From: Torymus aiolomorphi
Lineage: Eukaryota; Arthropoda; Insecta; Hymenoptera; Torymidae
Length of the DNA: 64,000 bases
Assembly (NCBI GenBank): GCA_036365515.1
Contig: CM070873.1
Location: 212,149,376-212,213,375, forward strand
Reading direction: 5' to 3'
Numbering within the stretch: position 1 is the first letter of the stretch; every line of letters begins with the position of its first letter. This document shows, one piece after another, positions 1 through 8,385 of the stretch. Below the pieces are notes generated by a model, which saw only the letters and a program-made list of their open reading frames with translations, did no database searches and was not told the DNA's origin. The position numbers and the translations under genes were made by a program.

Positions 1-899
1 GATTGAATGAATCTCATTTGTGTGGCTCTGATTGCCAGCTTCCAGTTCAGCCAAGAGTAAGCGAAGACGATCAACTAATTCGTTAGGATCATCCCAGTAT
101 ACATAGTCCATACGCATATCTTTTCTTGCAATCTTATATTTAGGTAAGAGGCCTGAGCCACTAACACTTCTGTTTATTGATTTATCGAAATAGGGACCTA
201 TGAAGTCTTTATATTTGTTACTGTTACTCTTACGCAGAGGTTGAGTTTCACTATAATTTCTTCTAAACGCATTCGTTACTTCTACGATTTTTCGATAATT
301 TTCAATATCATTGGAACCTATGTGCATCAAGTCAGGTTGCTTCTGAAAGAGCAATTGAAGTAAACCTGCTGTTTTTGGATAGTTTACATTTTGAACTTTC
401 ACATATGTTTTGTAAAATCTATAGGTGAGTCACCAATTTTCATTACATTATCTTCTATTCGTACCCCATAGATATTATCGAGTGAGTTGGGGCGTTTTTC
501 TAAGGTCTGTAGGTAAGTGTTTTTAACAAATTCTGTTTCTTCATCATCATCATCCTGTCCGCTTTCAGCTGTTTCAAATGATGCGTCTACTCTTTTAGTC
601 TTTACAGTTTCATCAAGATCACTTTGTGATTCCTCTTCATCTTCATTATCTGAGCTAAGTTCTTGAACATAACTTGGTTCTTGCTCCTCTTCGGTCTTTT
701 TTTTAATTACTTTCTTTTTCTCTGTTTGTGCAGCATCAACGAGTTTTTCAAGTGGACTTACAATAGGCTTAAATGTTTCCCCCAACACCTTTTCTACATC
801 TGTTTTATCTTGCCTCAACTGCTTGTACTTTCGCTTAATTGCTTCTCTCGATTTTACAATTTGATTGAGAACGTTTTCCTCTTGCTTGAGGTGTGCCAT
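1..899 (-). pseudogene. DUF8207-like virus-element protein, frameshifted and cut by the window edge
   Basis: The ATG is at 899 and the first 166 codons are open to a stop at 399-401. This part is charged: a coiled-coil-like start, a KKKVIKKK basic run, then acidic stretches. The conserved part continues in the -1 register from about position 415 down to the window edge without a stop, and contains KYKDFIGPYFDKS and MDYVYWDDPNELVDRL, which I associate with DUF8207 proteins of insect virus-like elements (family name from memory). A single-base indel near 405-420 explains the change of frame. It lies 22 bp after the ATPase gene on the same strand, so the two may share a transcript. Function unknown. 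A sequencing error is the alternative to a real mutation. Confidence 0.7.
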
Positions 900-921
900 A
901 TTGTCTGATGAACAATTGAAA

Positions 922-1644
922 TCATACTAATCGGTTTTGCTTTGGGGCAGCTATATTTATAAGAAATTGATCGAACCCCTTTCTATATCGACCACTACCA
1001 AGTGCCCTCTCTTTGTCGATAACAAGGAATCCGTACTTATCATTATTCCAACAACTTGAACACAAATCTCTAAATTGAGCATATGACATATCTGTGTTTA
1101 CGTGATCATTATATACATGCTTTAAATTCATATCATCTTGTCGAAATAATACTAATAAATTAACATTATCTCGTATTAGATGCTTTGGAATGTGAGCATA
1201 AGATTGACATAGATAGAAGCAGTCTACATTTTTGTGCCTTCCCATACAAAAAAAATTTTTAATGTTTTCTTGTTTTTCACATGCTACATCATCAAATATG
1301 ATAATTGAATTTGGAAGTACATCTTCTATTGATATTACTTCATCATGATCCTTGAATGGGAAATACTTAATTCCATTTATAGGCTTCAAGAGAAGCTTGA
1401 GAAATTTGTACTTGGGCTGTTCCAGTGATTTTGAGTAAACATATACATTTTCAAATTTTAATCCACTAGGATGAGTAATGAGTGAGAGTAGAGCGTTTGT
1501 TTTGCCACAGTTTGATGGACCACAGAATACAGCTCTAATATTATTGGGAAGTAATTCTCCATGACGTCTTTTTGATTTTTGTTGCGTCATTAATTTATCA
1601 AAATTCCCAACAGGTAGTTTAACGTGTTGCTCCTTAAACTCCAT
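922..1644 (-). CDS. FtsK/HerA-type genome-packaging ATPase
   Basis: This is the DNA-packaging ATPase expected to pump the genome into the capsid, as in Polintons and nucleocytoplasmic large DNA viruses (A32-like). The frame is open from a TTG at 1665, but the first ATG, at 1644, is the better start and gives 240 residues. From that start, Walker A GPSNCGKT is at about 42-49, Walker B IIIFDDV at about 114-120 with adjacent acidic residues, and a candidate sensor glutamine in YLCQSY at about 147. Length and motif spacing fit the compact viral family. The frame is intact. It is the first gene of the leftward block and reads from the shared spacer at 1645-1750. Confidence 0.88.
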   Translation of the reverse strand: MEFKEQHVKLPVGNFDKLMTQQKSKRRHGELLPNNIRAVFCGPSNCGKTNALLSLITHPSGLKFENVYVYSKSLEQPKYKFLKLLLKPINGIKYFPFKDHDEVISIEDVLPNSIIIFDDVACEKQENIKNFFCMGRHKNVDCFYLCQSYAHIPKHLIRDNVNLLVLFRQDDMNLKHVYNDHVNTDMSYAQFRDLCSSCWNNDKYGFLVIDKERALGSGRYRKGFDQFLINIAAPKQNRLV

Positions 1645-1750
1645 GTTCAATGTTTGACGTCTCAAAGAAAACTAACCTTGAACGTATATATACATCATAC
1701 TTATATACATTTCCAGTTAGTATGTATTTATCCTCCGAGGTGTTAACATC
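1645..1750. promoter_or_regulatory. Divergent promoter between ATPase and PLA2 genes
   Basis: The spacer is AT-rich. TATATATA starts at 1685 and an initiator-like CCAGTT lies at 1713-1718, about 30 bp later, which suits rightward transcription of the PLA2 gene. TATAT stretches at 1685-1705 can also serve the leftward block. This is pattern-based; no transcript data were available. Confidence 0.5.
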
Positions 1751-2563
1751 ATGATTGAGCATAAGCAGCGTAAACGCAATACGCGTAAAGGTCAAGGCTT
1801 AGTCAATACAGTCATCAATAAGCTTCCATTTGAATTACATCTGCCTGGCTATCAATACTGCGGATCTGGGACTAAACTTGCAAAGCGTCTTGCTCGAGGT
1901 GACCCTGGAATTAATCCTTTAGACCAAGCTTGTAAAGAACACGACATTGCCTACTCACGGAATCGAGAGAGCGTTGAGGCTAGAAACGCTGCTGATAGAG
2001 TATTAGCAAATAAAGCCTGGAAACGTGTTTTCGCTAAAGACGCAAGTATTGGTGAGAAAGCAGCAGCTTATACTGTAACAAACGCTATGAAATTAAAATC
2101 AAAGTTCGGTATGGGGCTGAAAAAGAGTCCAACCACTACACTCGCTAAAGTAGTTAAAGCAGCCTCAAAACCGATTTCCCATAGTAATGATTCACACAAG
2201 GTAATTCAAGCTGCATTGAAAAGTGCTCGAGATGCTCTAAAGGAGGCTGGTGGTAAAGCCAAAGTACGCATTCCTCGTGTACTACCAGTTCCACGAAAAA
2301 TCGGTGGATTTCTACCTTTTCTGATTCCATTATTTGCGGGTCTAAGTGCAACTGGTGCACTGGCAGGTGGCGCTGCTGGCATAGCTAAAGCAGTAAATGA
2401 TGCAAAAGCTGCTAAACGGCAACTTGATGAAAGTCAAAGACATAACAGTGCGATGGAAGCTATTGCTCTTGGTAAAGGTCTCTACCTTAAACCACACAAA
2501 ACAGGTTATGGTATCCATCTTAAACCCTACAGCGGACGTGGCAAAAAAAAAACTTCAATGTAA
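1751..2563 (+). CDS. Minor capsid-type protein with parvovirus-like phospholipase A2 domain
   Basis: The ATG start gives 270 residues. After a basic N-terminus (KQRKRNTRK) comes a secreted-PLA2-like fold signature as in parvovirus VP1: the calcium-loop segment YQYCGSGTKLAKRL at about 35-48, then LDQACKEHDIAY at 58-69 with the catalytic His-Asp pair at 64-65. In parvoviruses this domain opens endosomal membranes; the same role here is inference. The C-terminal half has a hydrophobic, glycine/alanine-rich segment at about 186-213 and a repeated GLYLKP / GIHLKP motif near the end, reminiscent of adenovirus-like core or minor capsid peptides. The frame is intact and ends just after a run of ten A at 2543-2552, which may matter for expression of the next gene. 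Confidence 0.85.
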   Translation: MIEHKQRKRNTRKGQGLVNTVINKLPFELHLPGYQYCGSGTKLAKRLARGDPGINPLDQACKEHDIAYSRNRESVEARNAADRVLANKAWKRVFAKDASIGEKAAAYTVTNAMKLKSKFGMGLKKSPTTTLAKVVKAASKPISHSNDSHKVIQAALKSARDALKEAGGKAKVRIPRVLPVPRKIGGFLPFLIPLFAGLSATGALAGGAAGIAKAVNDAKAAKRQLDESQRHNSAMEAIALGKGLYLKPHKTGYGIHLKPYSGRGKKKTSM

Positions 2564-2565
2564 AA

Positions 2566-2922
2566 TTGCCTCATAGAGCACTGACTGATGCTGACTTGAT
2601 AAAGTATGCTCGTATTATGCAAATTCCATACTTTCGAGGTATATTCATGCGAAATATATTACCAGCAAAAGGTCCACATTACCGCGAATCAGCGATCGTT
2701 AATCTCGATGATGAAAGAGGACTTGGCACACATTGGGTAGCCTATCGAAAACGAGGCAATAACGTTGTGTACTTTGATAGTTTTGGAGACCTTCAACCAC
2801 CTGTAGAACTTCTGGATTACCTGGGCGTTAGCGCCGTAAAGTATAATCACGATAGATATCAAGATTATAACTCGTACAACTGTGGACATCTCTGTTTAAA
2901 GTTTCTGAGTGAGGCTATATAA
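2566..2922 (+). CDS. Adenain-like capsid-maturation cysteine protease, no ATG start
   Basis: This is a compact (about 118 residues) Ulp1/adenovirus-protease-type cysteine protease that would cleave capsid precursors. Counting from the TTG at 2566, the His is in GTHWVAY (56), the Asp in YFDSFGD (71), a candidate oxyanion Gln at about 99, and the nucleophile in YNCGHLCLKF (Cys 106), in the order expected of the family. The frame is open upstream to a stop at 2521-2523 but has no ATG before the conserved start; the first in-frame ATG falls inside the domain. There is also no TATA/TCAGT promoter of its own. It lies in the -1 frame relative to the PLA2 gene, whose end has a ten-A run, so expression by frameshift from that gene is possible. 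A lost ATG in a decaying copy is the simpler alternative. Its TAA overlaps the next TATA box. Confidence 0.8.
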   Translation: MPHRALTDADLIKYARIMQIPYFRGIFMRNILPAKGPHYRESAIVNLDDERGLGTHWVAYRKRGNNVVYFDSFGDLQPPVELLDYLGVSAVKYNHDRYQDYNSYNCGHLCLKFLSEAI

Positions 2923-2950
2923 AACAATGTAAATGTTGTACATAGTCAGT
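2916..2950 (+). promoter_or_regulatory. TATA plus TCAGT core promoter of the penton-like gene
   Basis: TATATAAAA starts at 2916, overlapping the protease stop codon, and the arthropod initiator TCAGT is at 2946-2950. The spacing from the first T to the initiator A is 32 bp, and the ATG follows at 2966. This is the clearest TATA/Inr pair in the element. Confidence 0.6.
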
Positions 2951-2965
2951 ATTAATTATGCAGTC

Positions 2966-3654
2966 ATGGGTGAATCATTGATGCTAAGTTTATCTGGAAC
3001 GTCATCTATACTAGAAGCTCAATACTTTCCACCAATCAACTCTTGGCAAATAAAAGATACGTTCTAGGATTGGTTGAACTTTTAACCTTCAATTCAATAC
3101 CCAATATTGATATTGGAAATAACAAGTTTTACGTCGGAGAAGAGATAGTGACATTACCGACAGGTAGCTGGGAGATTGAAGACATTGAGCGCCATCTACA
3201 GGAAATACTTACACCTAAAGGCATAGTACTCAGCCTTAAACCTAATAATAATACTCTTCGCAGTACTATAAAGTGCAGTCATACGATAGATTTTCAACCG
3301 CAAGATTCTGTTGGAAGATTATTAGGTTTTACACAGCGTACTCTTTCAGCAAATATCACTCACGAATCAGATTTACCTGTAGCTATTCTCAAGGTTAACG
3401 CTTTGCGAGTTGAGTGCAACATTACAGCTGGAGCCTATATAAACGGACAGAAAGTACATACGATACATGAATTTTTTCCAGCTGTTCCTCTAGGCTATAA
3501 GATCATTGAAATTCCAACACAAGTTATTTATTTACCAATTACAGCTCATACTATCGATAATATACAGTTGCGCATTGTCGATCAAGACGAAAACTTTGTG
3601 AATTTTCGTGGAGAAATTATAACAATCAGACTACACATCAAAGCAGCATCATAA
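2966..3654 (+). pseudogene. Penton-like capsid protein, one frameshift
   Basis: The likely start is ATG 2966, 16 bp after a TCAGT initiator. The first 33 codons are open to a TAG at 3065-3067; the remainder is open in another frame through the region from about 3040 to the stop at 3652-3654 (about 203 residues from the first possible codon at 3043, which is TTG, not ATG). The two parts together look like one protein, so a single-base indel near 3038-3052 has split it. The long part is beta-rich, with SVGRLLGF in the middle and NFRGEIITIRLHI close to the end, which I link to the single-jelly-roll penton proteins of Polinton/adintovirus-type elements (inference from motif memory). It would form capsid vertices. 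Intact over more than 600 bp otherwise, so the lesion is recent or a sequence error. Confidence 0.65.
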
Positions 3655-3666
3655 TCATGGGAATCG

Positions 3667-3719
3667 TATATAACCGCAAAAGCTATATTAAGACCAAACC
3701 ATGTCTCCAGAAGATCAGT
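3667..3719 (+). promoter_or_regulatory. Probable core promoter of the major capsid gene
   Basis: TATATAA at 3667-3673 and TATATT at 3684-3689 precede a TCAGT initiator at 3715-3719; the second box is 33 bp from the initiator A. Starting there would leave a leader of about 120 bp before the capsid ATG at 3840 and would skip the ATG of the small ORF at 3701. Confidence 0.5.
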
Positions 3720-3901
3720 CATCATCGAGCAGTGAAAGAGCTAACACCACAGAGTATTCGCTTCCTAAGAAGCCTAGGCCTCCAGGTCAGAAGAAACGTT
3801 GGAAAAAAATAAGTTGTCTGTTTTTCTGCTCTTTCAAAGATGGAAGACATATTGAACGTACAATCACCCGTGGAATTCGACGAATCTGTCGCTCATTATG
3901 A
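3701..3901 (+). CDS. Small basic ORF overlapping the capsid gene start (doubtful)
   Basis: It has an ATG and encodes 66 residues with a serine-rich start (SSSSS), a proline/lysine-rich centre and an arginine-rich end, overlapping the first 62 bp of the capsid gene in another frame. It lacks recognisable homology. The predicted TCAGT initiator lies inside it, after its ATG, which argues against translation. It could be a small basic core-type protein or chance. Confidence 0.25.
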   Translation: MSPEDQSSSSSERANTTEYSLPKKPRPPGQKKRWKKISCLFFCSFKDGRHIERTITRGIRRICRSL

Positions 3902-5051
3902 AGTGCATGCACATCAGCCTTACACTTCATCCGCTTTCAATAACAGCGATGAAATTCGTATCGCCATACAACATCAAGATCTCTGTCTACTACCTTCACG
4001 TAGTTCATTACATATTCATGGTCGATTAACTAAGGCAGATGGTACAGCTGCAGTCAACACAAAGCTTGTAAATAATGCTCTCTGTCATCTTTTCGAAGAA
4101 ATCCGATATGAAATTAATGCTGTAGAGATTGATAAATGTAAAAACGTTGGCTTGACAAGTCTAATGAAAGGTTTGGTATCGTTCAATCCTACACAAAACT
4201 TGGAAAACGCAGGCTGGATTGATATTGGAGAAACTCAACAAATCACCAATAATGCTGGCTACTTTGATGTGTCCATACCGCTAAGTATGATTCTAGGCTT
4301 TGCGGAAGACTATCGTAAAATTATAGTCAATTGCAAACATGAGCTTGTTCTAACAAGATCCAAAACTGATATAAATGCTATCGTGCAAACGCAAGCAGAA
4401 GAGTTTAAAATTAATCTAATTAAAATTGAATGGTTAATGCCGTATGTGATATTATCTGACAAGCATAAAATACGTCTCCTTCATTACCTACAGAAGGAAA
4501 AATCGATTGCTATGAGTTTCCGGAGTTGGGAGCTATACGAGTATCCATTACTCCCAACCACATCGAAGCATGTTTGGACTGTAAAGACATCGAATCAGCT
4601 GGAAAAACCACGATTCGTCATTCTAGGCTTTCAGACTAATCGTAAAGGACAAAGTGGATCTAATGCTAGCCGCTTTGATCATTGCAATATAAGTAATGTG
4701 AAATTATTTCTCAATTCACAATACTATCCTTATGGAAATCTCAATCTTAACATTGATCAAAATCAATTCGCTTTATTATATGATATGTATGTAAGCTTTC
4801 AAAGTGTGTATTATGGAAAAGAGGCAGCAGAACCTATGGTCAAGAAAGGAGAGTATATACAGCATGCTCCTCTAATTGTCATCGATTGTTCGAAGCAGAA
4901 TGAGTCGTTGAAGCAGGCTCCAGTTGACGTTCGTCTTGAATTTGAAGCTAAAGAAAATTTTCCAGCACAGACATCAGCTTACTGCTTGATATTACACGAT
5001 CGTATTATTGAATATAATCCCATGAGTGGGGATATTAAGAAATTAGTCTAA
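3840..5051 (+). CDS. Probable double-jelly-roll major capsid protein
   Basis: An intact frame of 403 residues, the largest of the block. The sequence is beta-rich without transmembrane segments, begins MEDILNVQSPVEFDESV, and has conserved-looking stretches such as YEINAVEIDKCKNVG in the first third, YYPYGNLNLNIDQNQFA around 300, and a C-terminal PVDVRLEFEA followed by DRIIEYNPMSGD. I recognise this as the abundant capsid-type protein of insect and cnidarian virus-like elements, by size and position matching the double-jelly-roll capsomer. The fold is inferred, not shown. It sits between the penton-like gene and the last gene and has its own TATA/TCAGT signals. A structure prediction would settle the call. 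Confidence 0.7.
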   Translation: MEDILNVQSPVEFDESVAHYEVHAHQPYTSSAFNNSDEIRIAIQHQDLCLLPSRSSLHIHGRLTKADGTAAVNTKLVNNALCHLFEEIRYEINAVEIDKCKNVGLTSLMKGLVSFNPTQNLENAGWIDIGETQQITNNAGYFDVSIPLSMILGFAEDYRKIIVNCKHELVLTRSKTDINAIVQTQAEEFKINLIKIEWLMPYVILSDKHKIRLLHYLQKEKSIAMSFRSWELYEYPLLPTTSKHVWTVKTSNQLEKPRFVILGFQTNRKGQSGSNASRFDHCNISNVKLFLNSQYYPYGNLNLNIDQNQFALLYDMYVSFQSVYYGKEAAEPMVKKGEYIQHAPLIVIDCSKQNESLKQAPVDVRLEFEAKENFPAQTSAYCLILHDRIIEYNPMSGDIKKLV

Positions 5052-5065
5052 GGAGGGGATGAAGG

Positions 5066-5101
5066 TATAAAAGATCCTGCAAAGCCATCTGATCGGTCAG
5101 T
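5066..5101 (+). promoter_or_regulatory. TATA plus TCAGT core promoter of the last element gene
   Basis: TATAAAAG begins at 5066 and TCAGT is at 5097-5101, 33 bp between the first T and the initiator A. The ATG at 5106 follows almost at once, so the leader would be only about 7 nt. Confidence 0.55.
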
Positions 5102-5105
5102 CAAC

Positions 5106-5849
5106 ATGGAGTACGTGCTGGATGTGCAAGGGTTCAAGCAACCTATCAATGAATTTGTTGTCAAAGAATTAGCCATTGTGCCTCTGAGTGGAAACGTGAA
5201 ACCAGCGGTGTTTACCTTCAAGCCATCCACACCGTGGTGTAGACTTTCAGCAAAATATAAGAGTCAAAACTGCTGGTTGGAGCGTAATTATCACGGTTTA
5301 TCATGGAGCTCTGGTGAATTGCCATATGAAGAACTCGAAAATGTGCTACGCAACAGTCTACATGATGCAAGTGTTGTTTATGTTAAAGGCCTGGAGAAAA
5401 AACAATGGCTTGAACAATATAACCTCAACGCATATGATATGAGTGACATGCGCTGTCCATCACTACAGAGACTCAAGTTTGATGTGTTGGAGCAGCTATG
5501 CCCACATCATAGACTTGCTTATAAGGCAAATTGTGCATATAAGAATGTACTATTGCTCAGAAAATTTTATCATGATAATACTCCATCACTAGAAAGATCG
5601 CTCAAGATATTTTTTCGCACTGAACATTTGTCGTTTATGAGTCCTACAGATATTGCTCAGTTGCCTAAGGCATTTCTCACAACGTTCGGAGCCAATAGTC
5701 TCGAGCAGGTGTGGGATAAGCTGCCTGAAGATTTAAAAAGTGATGAAGAAATTTTAAAATGTCTACGTTGTCGAGAGCACAATTATATGGAAACTGTAGT
5801 GCCACCTTTAAGAAGAGATTGCATTCAATGTAATGCTAATATAATATGA
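5106..5849 (+). CDS. Conserved virus-element protein, possible DEDD/RNase H-like nuclease
   Basis: An intact frame of 247 residues. It begins with a hydrophobic strand followed by an Asp and, 16 residues later, a Glu (LDVQGF ... FVVKELAI), an arrangement like the first motif of RNase H-fold 3'-5' exonucleases. Further on are WLERNYHGLSW, VVYVKGLEKKQWL, a CPSLQRL stretch and a CPHHR...NCAYKNV segment, then two CxxC pairs near the C-terminus (KCLRC and DCIQC) that could bind zinc. I have met this family as an uncharacterised companion of such capsid clusters, but cannot name it. Nuclease activity is a hypothesis from the N-terminal motif only. It has its own TATA/TCAGT promoter, and poly(A) signals follow. 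Confidence 0.6.
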   Translation: MEYVLDVQGFKQPINEFVVKELAIVPLSGNVKPAVFTFKPSTPWCRLSAKYKSQNCWLERNYHGLSWSSGELPYEELENVLRNSLHDASVVYVKGLEKKQWLEQYNLNAYDMSDMRCPSLQRLKFDVLEQLCPHHRLAYKANCAYKNVLLLRKFYHDNTPSLERSLKIFFRTEHLSFMSPTDIAQLPKAFLTTFGANSLEQVWDKLPEDLKSDEEILKCLRCREHNYMETVVPPLRRDCIQCNANII

Positions 5850-5876
5850 AAAACTTCCTTGTAAAATATTATGTTT

Positions 5877-5959
5877 AATAAAGGGCTGCAGTTCAATGAA
5901 ATAAATTGAAATGAATGTAAAATTATTACGCAATACATGTAAAAATTGTGCTTAATAAA
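5877..5959 (+). terminator. Poly(A) signals ending the rightward block
   Basis: AATAAA occurs at 5877-5882, 28 bp after the last stop codon, and again at 5954-5959. They probably end the transcripts of the rightward genes. Confidence 0.5.
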
Positions 5960-6340
5960 CATTTCTTATACTGAATATTACTGTTTTCATTTTTCTTTCC
6001 TCATATCTCATACGTAAATTAAAGTATTAAATAGCTTATAAGAAATTGTATGCGAAATCTCAGCAATAAACTCATGCTAAAATTAATTTTATTCTATATC
6101 TCGTAAACGGCTCAAGATATCGAAAAAATAATGAAATTTTTGGTTCCTCATGAGACGTGATTATCGGGCCTTCTACCCATTGACATTGTTAAATAAAATT
6201 TTTATTAACAAATTAATAATCCTAAATTTTATAAGACAAAGCGAAAGAGAGTGGATAAGGAGAGCGCAATTGAAATACTCTCCAGTTCCAAGAATCGCGC
6301 GGTGCGAATATCGGAACAAAGAGGAGGTGCGATAGATAAC
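5960..6340. other. AT-rich spacer without recognisable features
   Basis: No gene, inverted repeat or element terminus was seen here. The right end of the virus-like element should lie somewhere in this stretch. Confidence 0.4.
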
Positions 6341-6700
6341 GCATGTACGTGGGCATCAATACACGTTCGCTAGTATGTATCAAGATGATCATACATTCTT
6401 TTACACACATATGATGTAATATTTTGCAATATTTAAGCCTAATATTTAATGATGTCATTGCAAATCGGGGATGGGGGATGGGGCATATACGTGGGCATCA
6501 ATATATGTTCATTAGAAGTTAATGTGTACACATTCACACACACACAGGTGTATATGGCATAATATTTTGCAATATTTAATAGGGTGGCGTAATATTTAAT
6601 GACGTCATCGCAAATCAAGGATGGGGATGGGGGATGCGTTCGCGCAATTGCATCATCGATGCAGGTATGGGGGATGGGGGATGGGGGCACGAAGGTGTTG
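6340..6700. repeat. Two-copy ~145-bp tandem repeat with GGGGATGGGGGAT runs
   Basis: The segment with ACGTGGGCATCAATA at about 6350 and 6488, and the following AATATTTTGCAATATTTAA at about 6418 and 6562, repeats at a spacing of roughly 140 bp. Each copy ends in GGGGATGGGGGATG-type runs that could form G-quadruplexes. Confidence 0.6.
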
Positions 6701-6980
6701 AATTACAAATAATTAGAGGAGATTTGATATCCTAACCTTGAACTGCTATTTCTTGGATTCTGTAATTTGACACCCATCATCGCATATTTGACATCATACG
6801 CAAACGTTTCAAAACGTTTTGGATGCTATTACGTAAGAGCATGCAATCTTCGAGAAGGTTCGATGACGTTACTGTCTCACCTGTAATTAATTCGCACCTG
6901 TCCGTCTCGACCAATCAGAGCGCTTCTCTGAGTCAGTGGGCGAGTGGTGGGGGGGTCCAGAACTGTCCTAGCTTATCTAC
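6700..6980. other. Left flank of the large foldback element
   Basis: No gene recognised. It includes a short palindrome ACGTTTCAAAACGT at about 6803, a GACCAATCAGAGCG CCAAT-type box near 6908 and a G-run near 6946-6953. It may be promoter-like, but no transcript is evident. Confidence 0.3.
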
Positions 6981-8385
6981 TCCCTCTTTTTCGCGATTTT
7001 CAGTTTGTTTTGGAACGCGCGATGGCACGCGGCGCGCAAAACAACCAAGAGCCGTCAAATGAAAGCACGTGCATTTGTTTACATTGAAATGTAGGTTAAT
7101 ACTGTTCTAAAAACGACAACAAAAATTGTAATGTCGAATTGATGAAATTCTTATCGAAATTTGATGAAAAAAATTGATAACCATAATAATATATTTCTTA
7201 CTAAGTTTCTTGAAATCTCATTTTTTAATATTTAGATCATGCATAACATTTTTTATTCTATTTTAACTTAACATATAACTATACTATTAACTTTTAACTA
7301 TTAAGAGATAATGCGAACGAGCAATGGGATAGCCTTATTAATTATAAAATTCATGTTTCGAAAAGCACTTAAATAAGGTCATCCAGGTATACCCGCCGAT
7401 CGAAAATTTTCGATCATACGTGCAAAATTTATGTATTCACTTTACAGAGCCCTGTAAAATAAAAAACGTAGTTCATCGAAAGGTAACTTACCGTCTACTT
7501 CGTTTCACAAGCCTATAGCTTAATTTTAACTTTTTCTTATAAAAGACAAAAAGATAAAAATGACTATATTTTTGCAAACATGCATTAGGTAGACCTCGAT
7601 TTTTCATATGTTATAAAACCAAAGCATACAAATAATCTCTAATTTGTTCTAAGAAATTCATGTTTTGAAAAGTACTTAAATAAGGTAATTTGGGTTTTCA
7701 TCGACGATTCATTACGAATAATATCAATAGATTGCGTTATACAGGCCCAATTTTTTTCGGAGAATAATCATATATCTATTACAAAGTCAACGCCAAAGAT
7801 TTTATCTCTAAAGATGTTTCTGAAATTTAAAATAATTAAATAAAGCCCGTCCTAAACTCAAGATTAGGTTTCGATGAAATGTAATATTTATATGAATTTG
7901 CGTAACGGATATTTGATTTTTAAGTACTTAGCCACAAAATGCCGACGGACAATATCGATCGCTGAGCGGAAGAAGAACGTATCTCGGCGCTGGGATGAAG
8001 AATCATGTATCTCGGTGCGAGGTTAAAGAACGACGTATCTCGGCGCGTGGATGAAGAACGACGTATTTCGGCGCTCTTACGGCCAGTATACAGCCAGTAT
8101 ACGACGAAATACGTCGTTCTTCATCCTTGCGCCAAAATACGTCGTTCTTCATCCTCGTTCCATCAATTTGTTGCTTAACCTACTTTAAATGTGAGTCCAC
8201 ATGTGTTGCAAATTTTAAAGCAATGATTTACATATACATTAAATAATAGTAATTAGCCATCAAACTAATAGCAATACTTGCACTTTATAAAAACTATACA
8301 TGCAGCATGAGTTGCCATAATTTTGATGTCACATTTACCATGTTAAAAAGAGTTCGAATTGCTTAAAATTTGCTATGGCAAAATT
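6981..8385 (+). repeat. Left terminal inverted repeat of the foldback
   Basis: About 1.4 kb, matching the reverse complement of 15040-17054. Near its inner side (about 7975-8160) are several short tandem units containing GATGAAGAACGACGTAT in both orientations, forming a local hairpin around CCAGTATAC. Confidence 0.75.

Larger units (their letters stand above)
1..5960. mobile_element. Integrated Polinton/adintovirus-like dsDNA virus element (partial)
   Basis: Seven closely packed intronless genes form two divergent blocks that meet at a shared TATA-rich spacer near 1645-1750. Recognisable parts are a packaging ATPase, a phospholipase A2 protein, an adenain-like protease, a penton-like protein and a probable major capsid protein. 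This is the morphogenesis set of Polinton/Maverick and adintovirus-type elements. The left end is outside the window; DNA polymerase B and a retroviral-type integrase, expected for a full element, are not seen. No terminal inverted repeat was found to the right, so the right boundary (set after the last poly(A) signal) is a guess. Two frameshifts and one missing start codon indicate an endogenous, decaying copy. Class assignment rests on motifs, not on a database search. Confidence 0.8.

Noticed and set aside
663..908. 81-codon hydrophobic plus-strand frame
   Set aside because: Antisense shadow of the acidic/basic part of the DUF8207-like gene.
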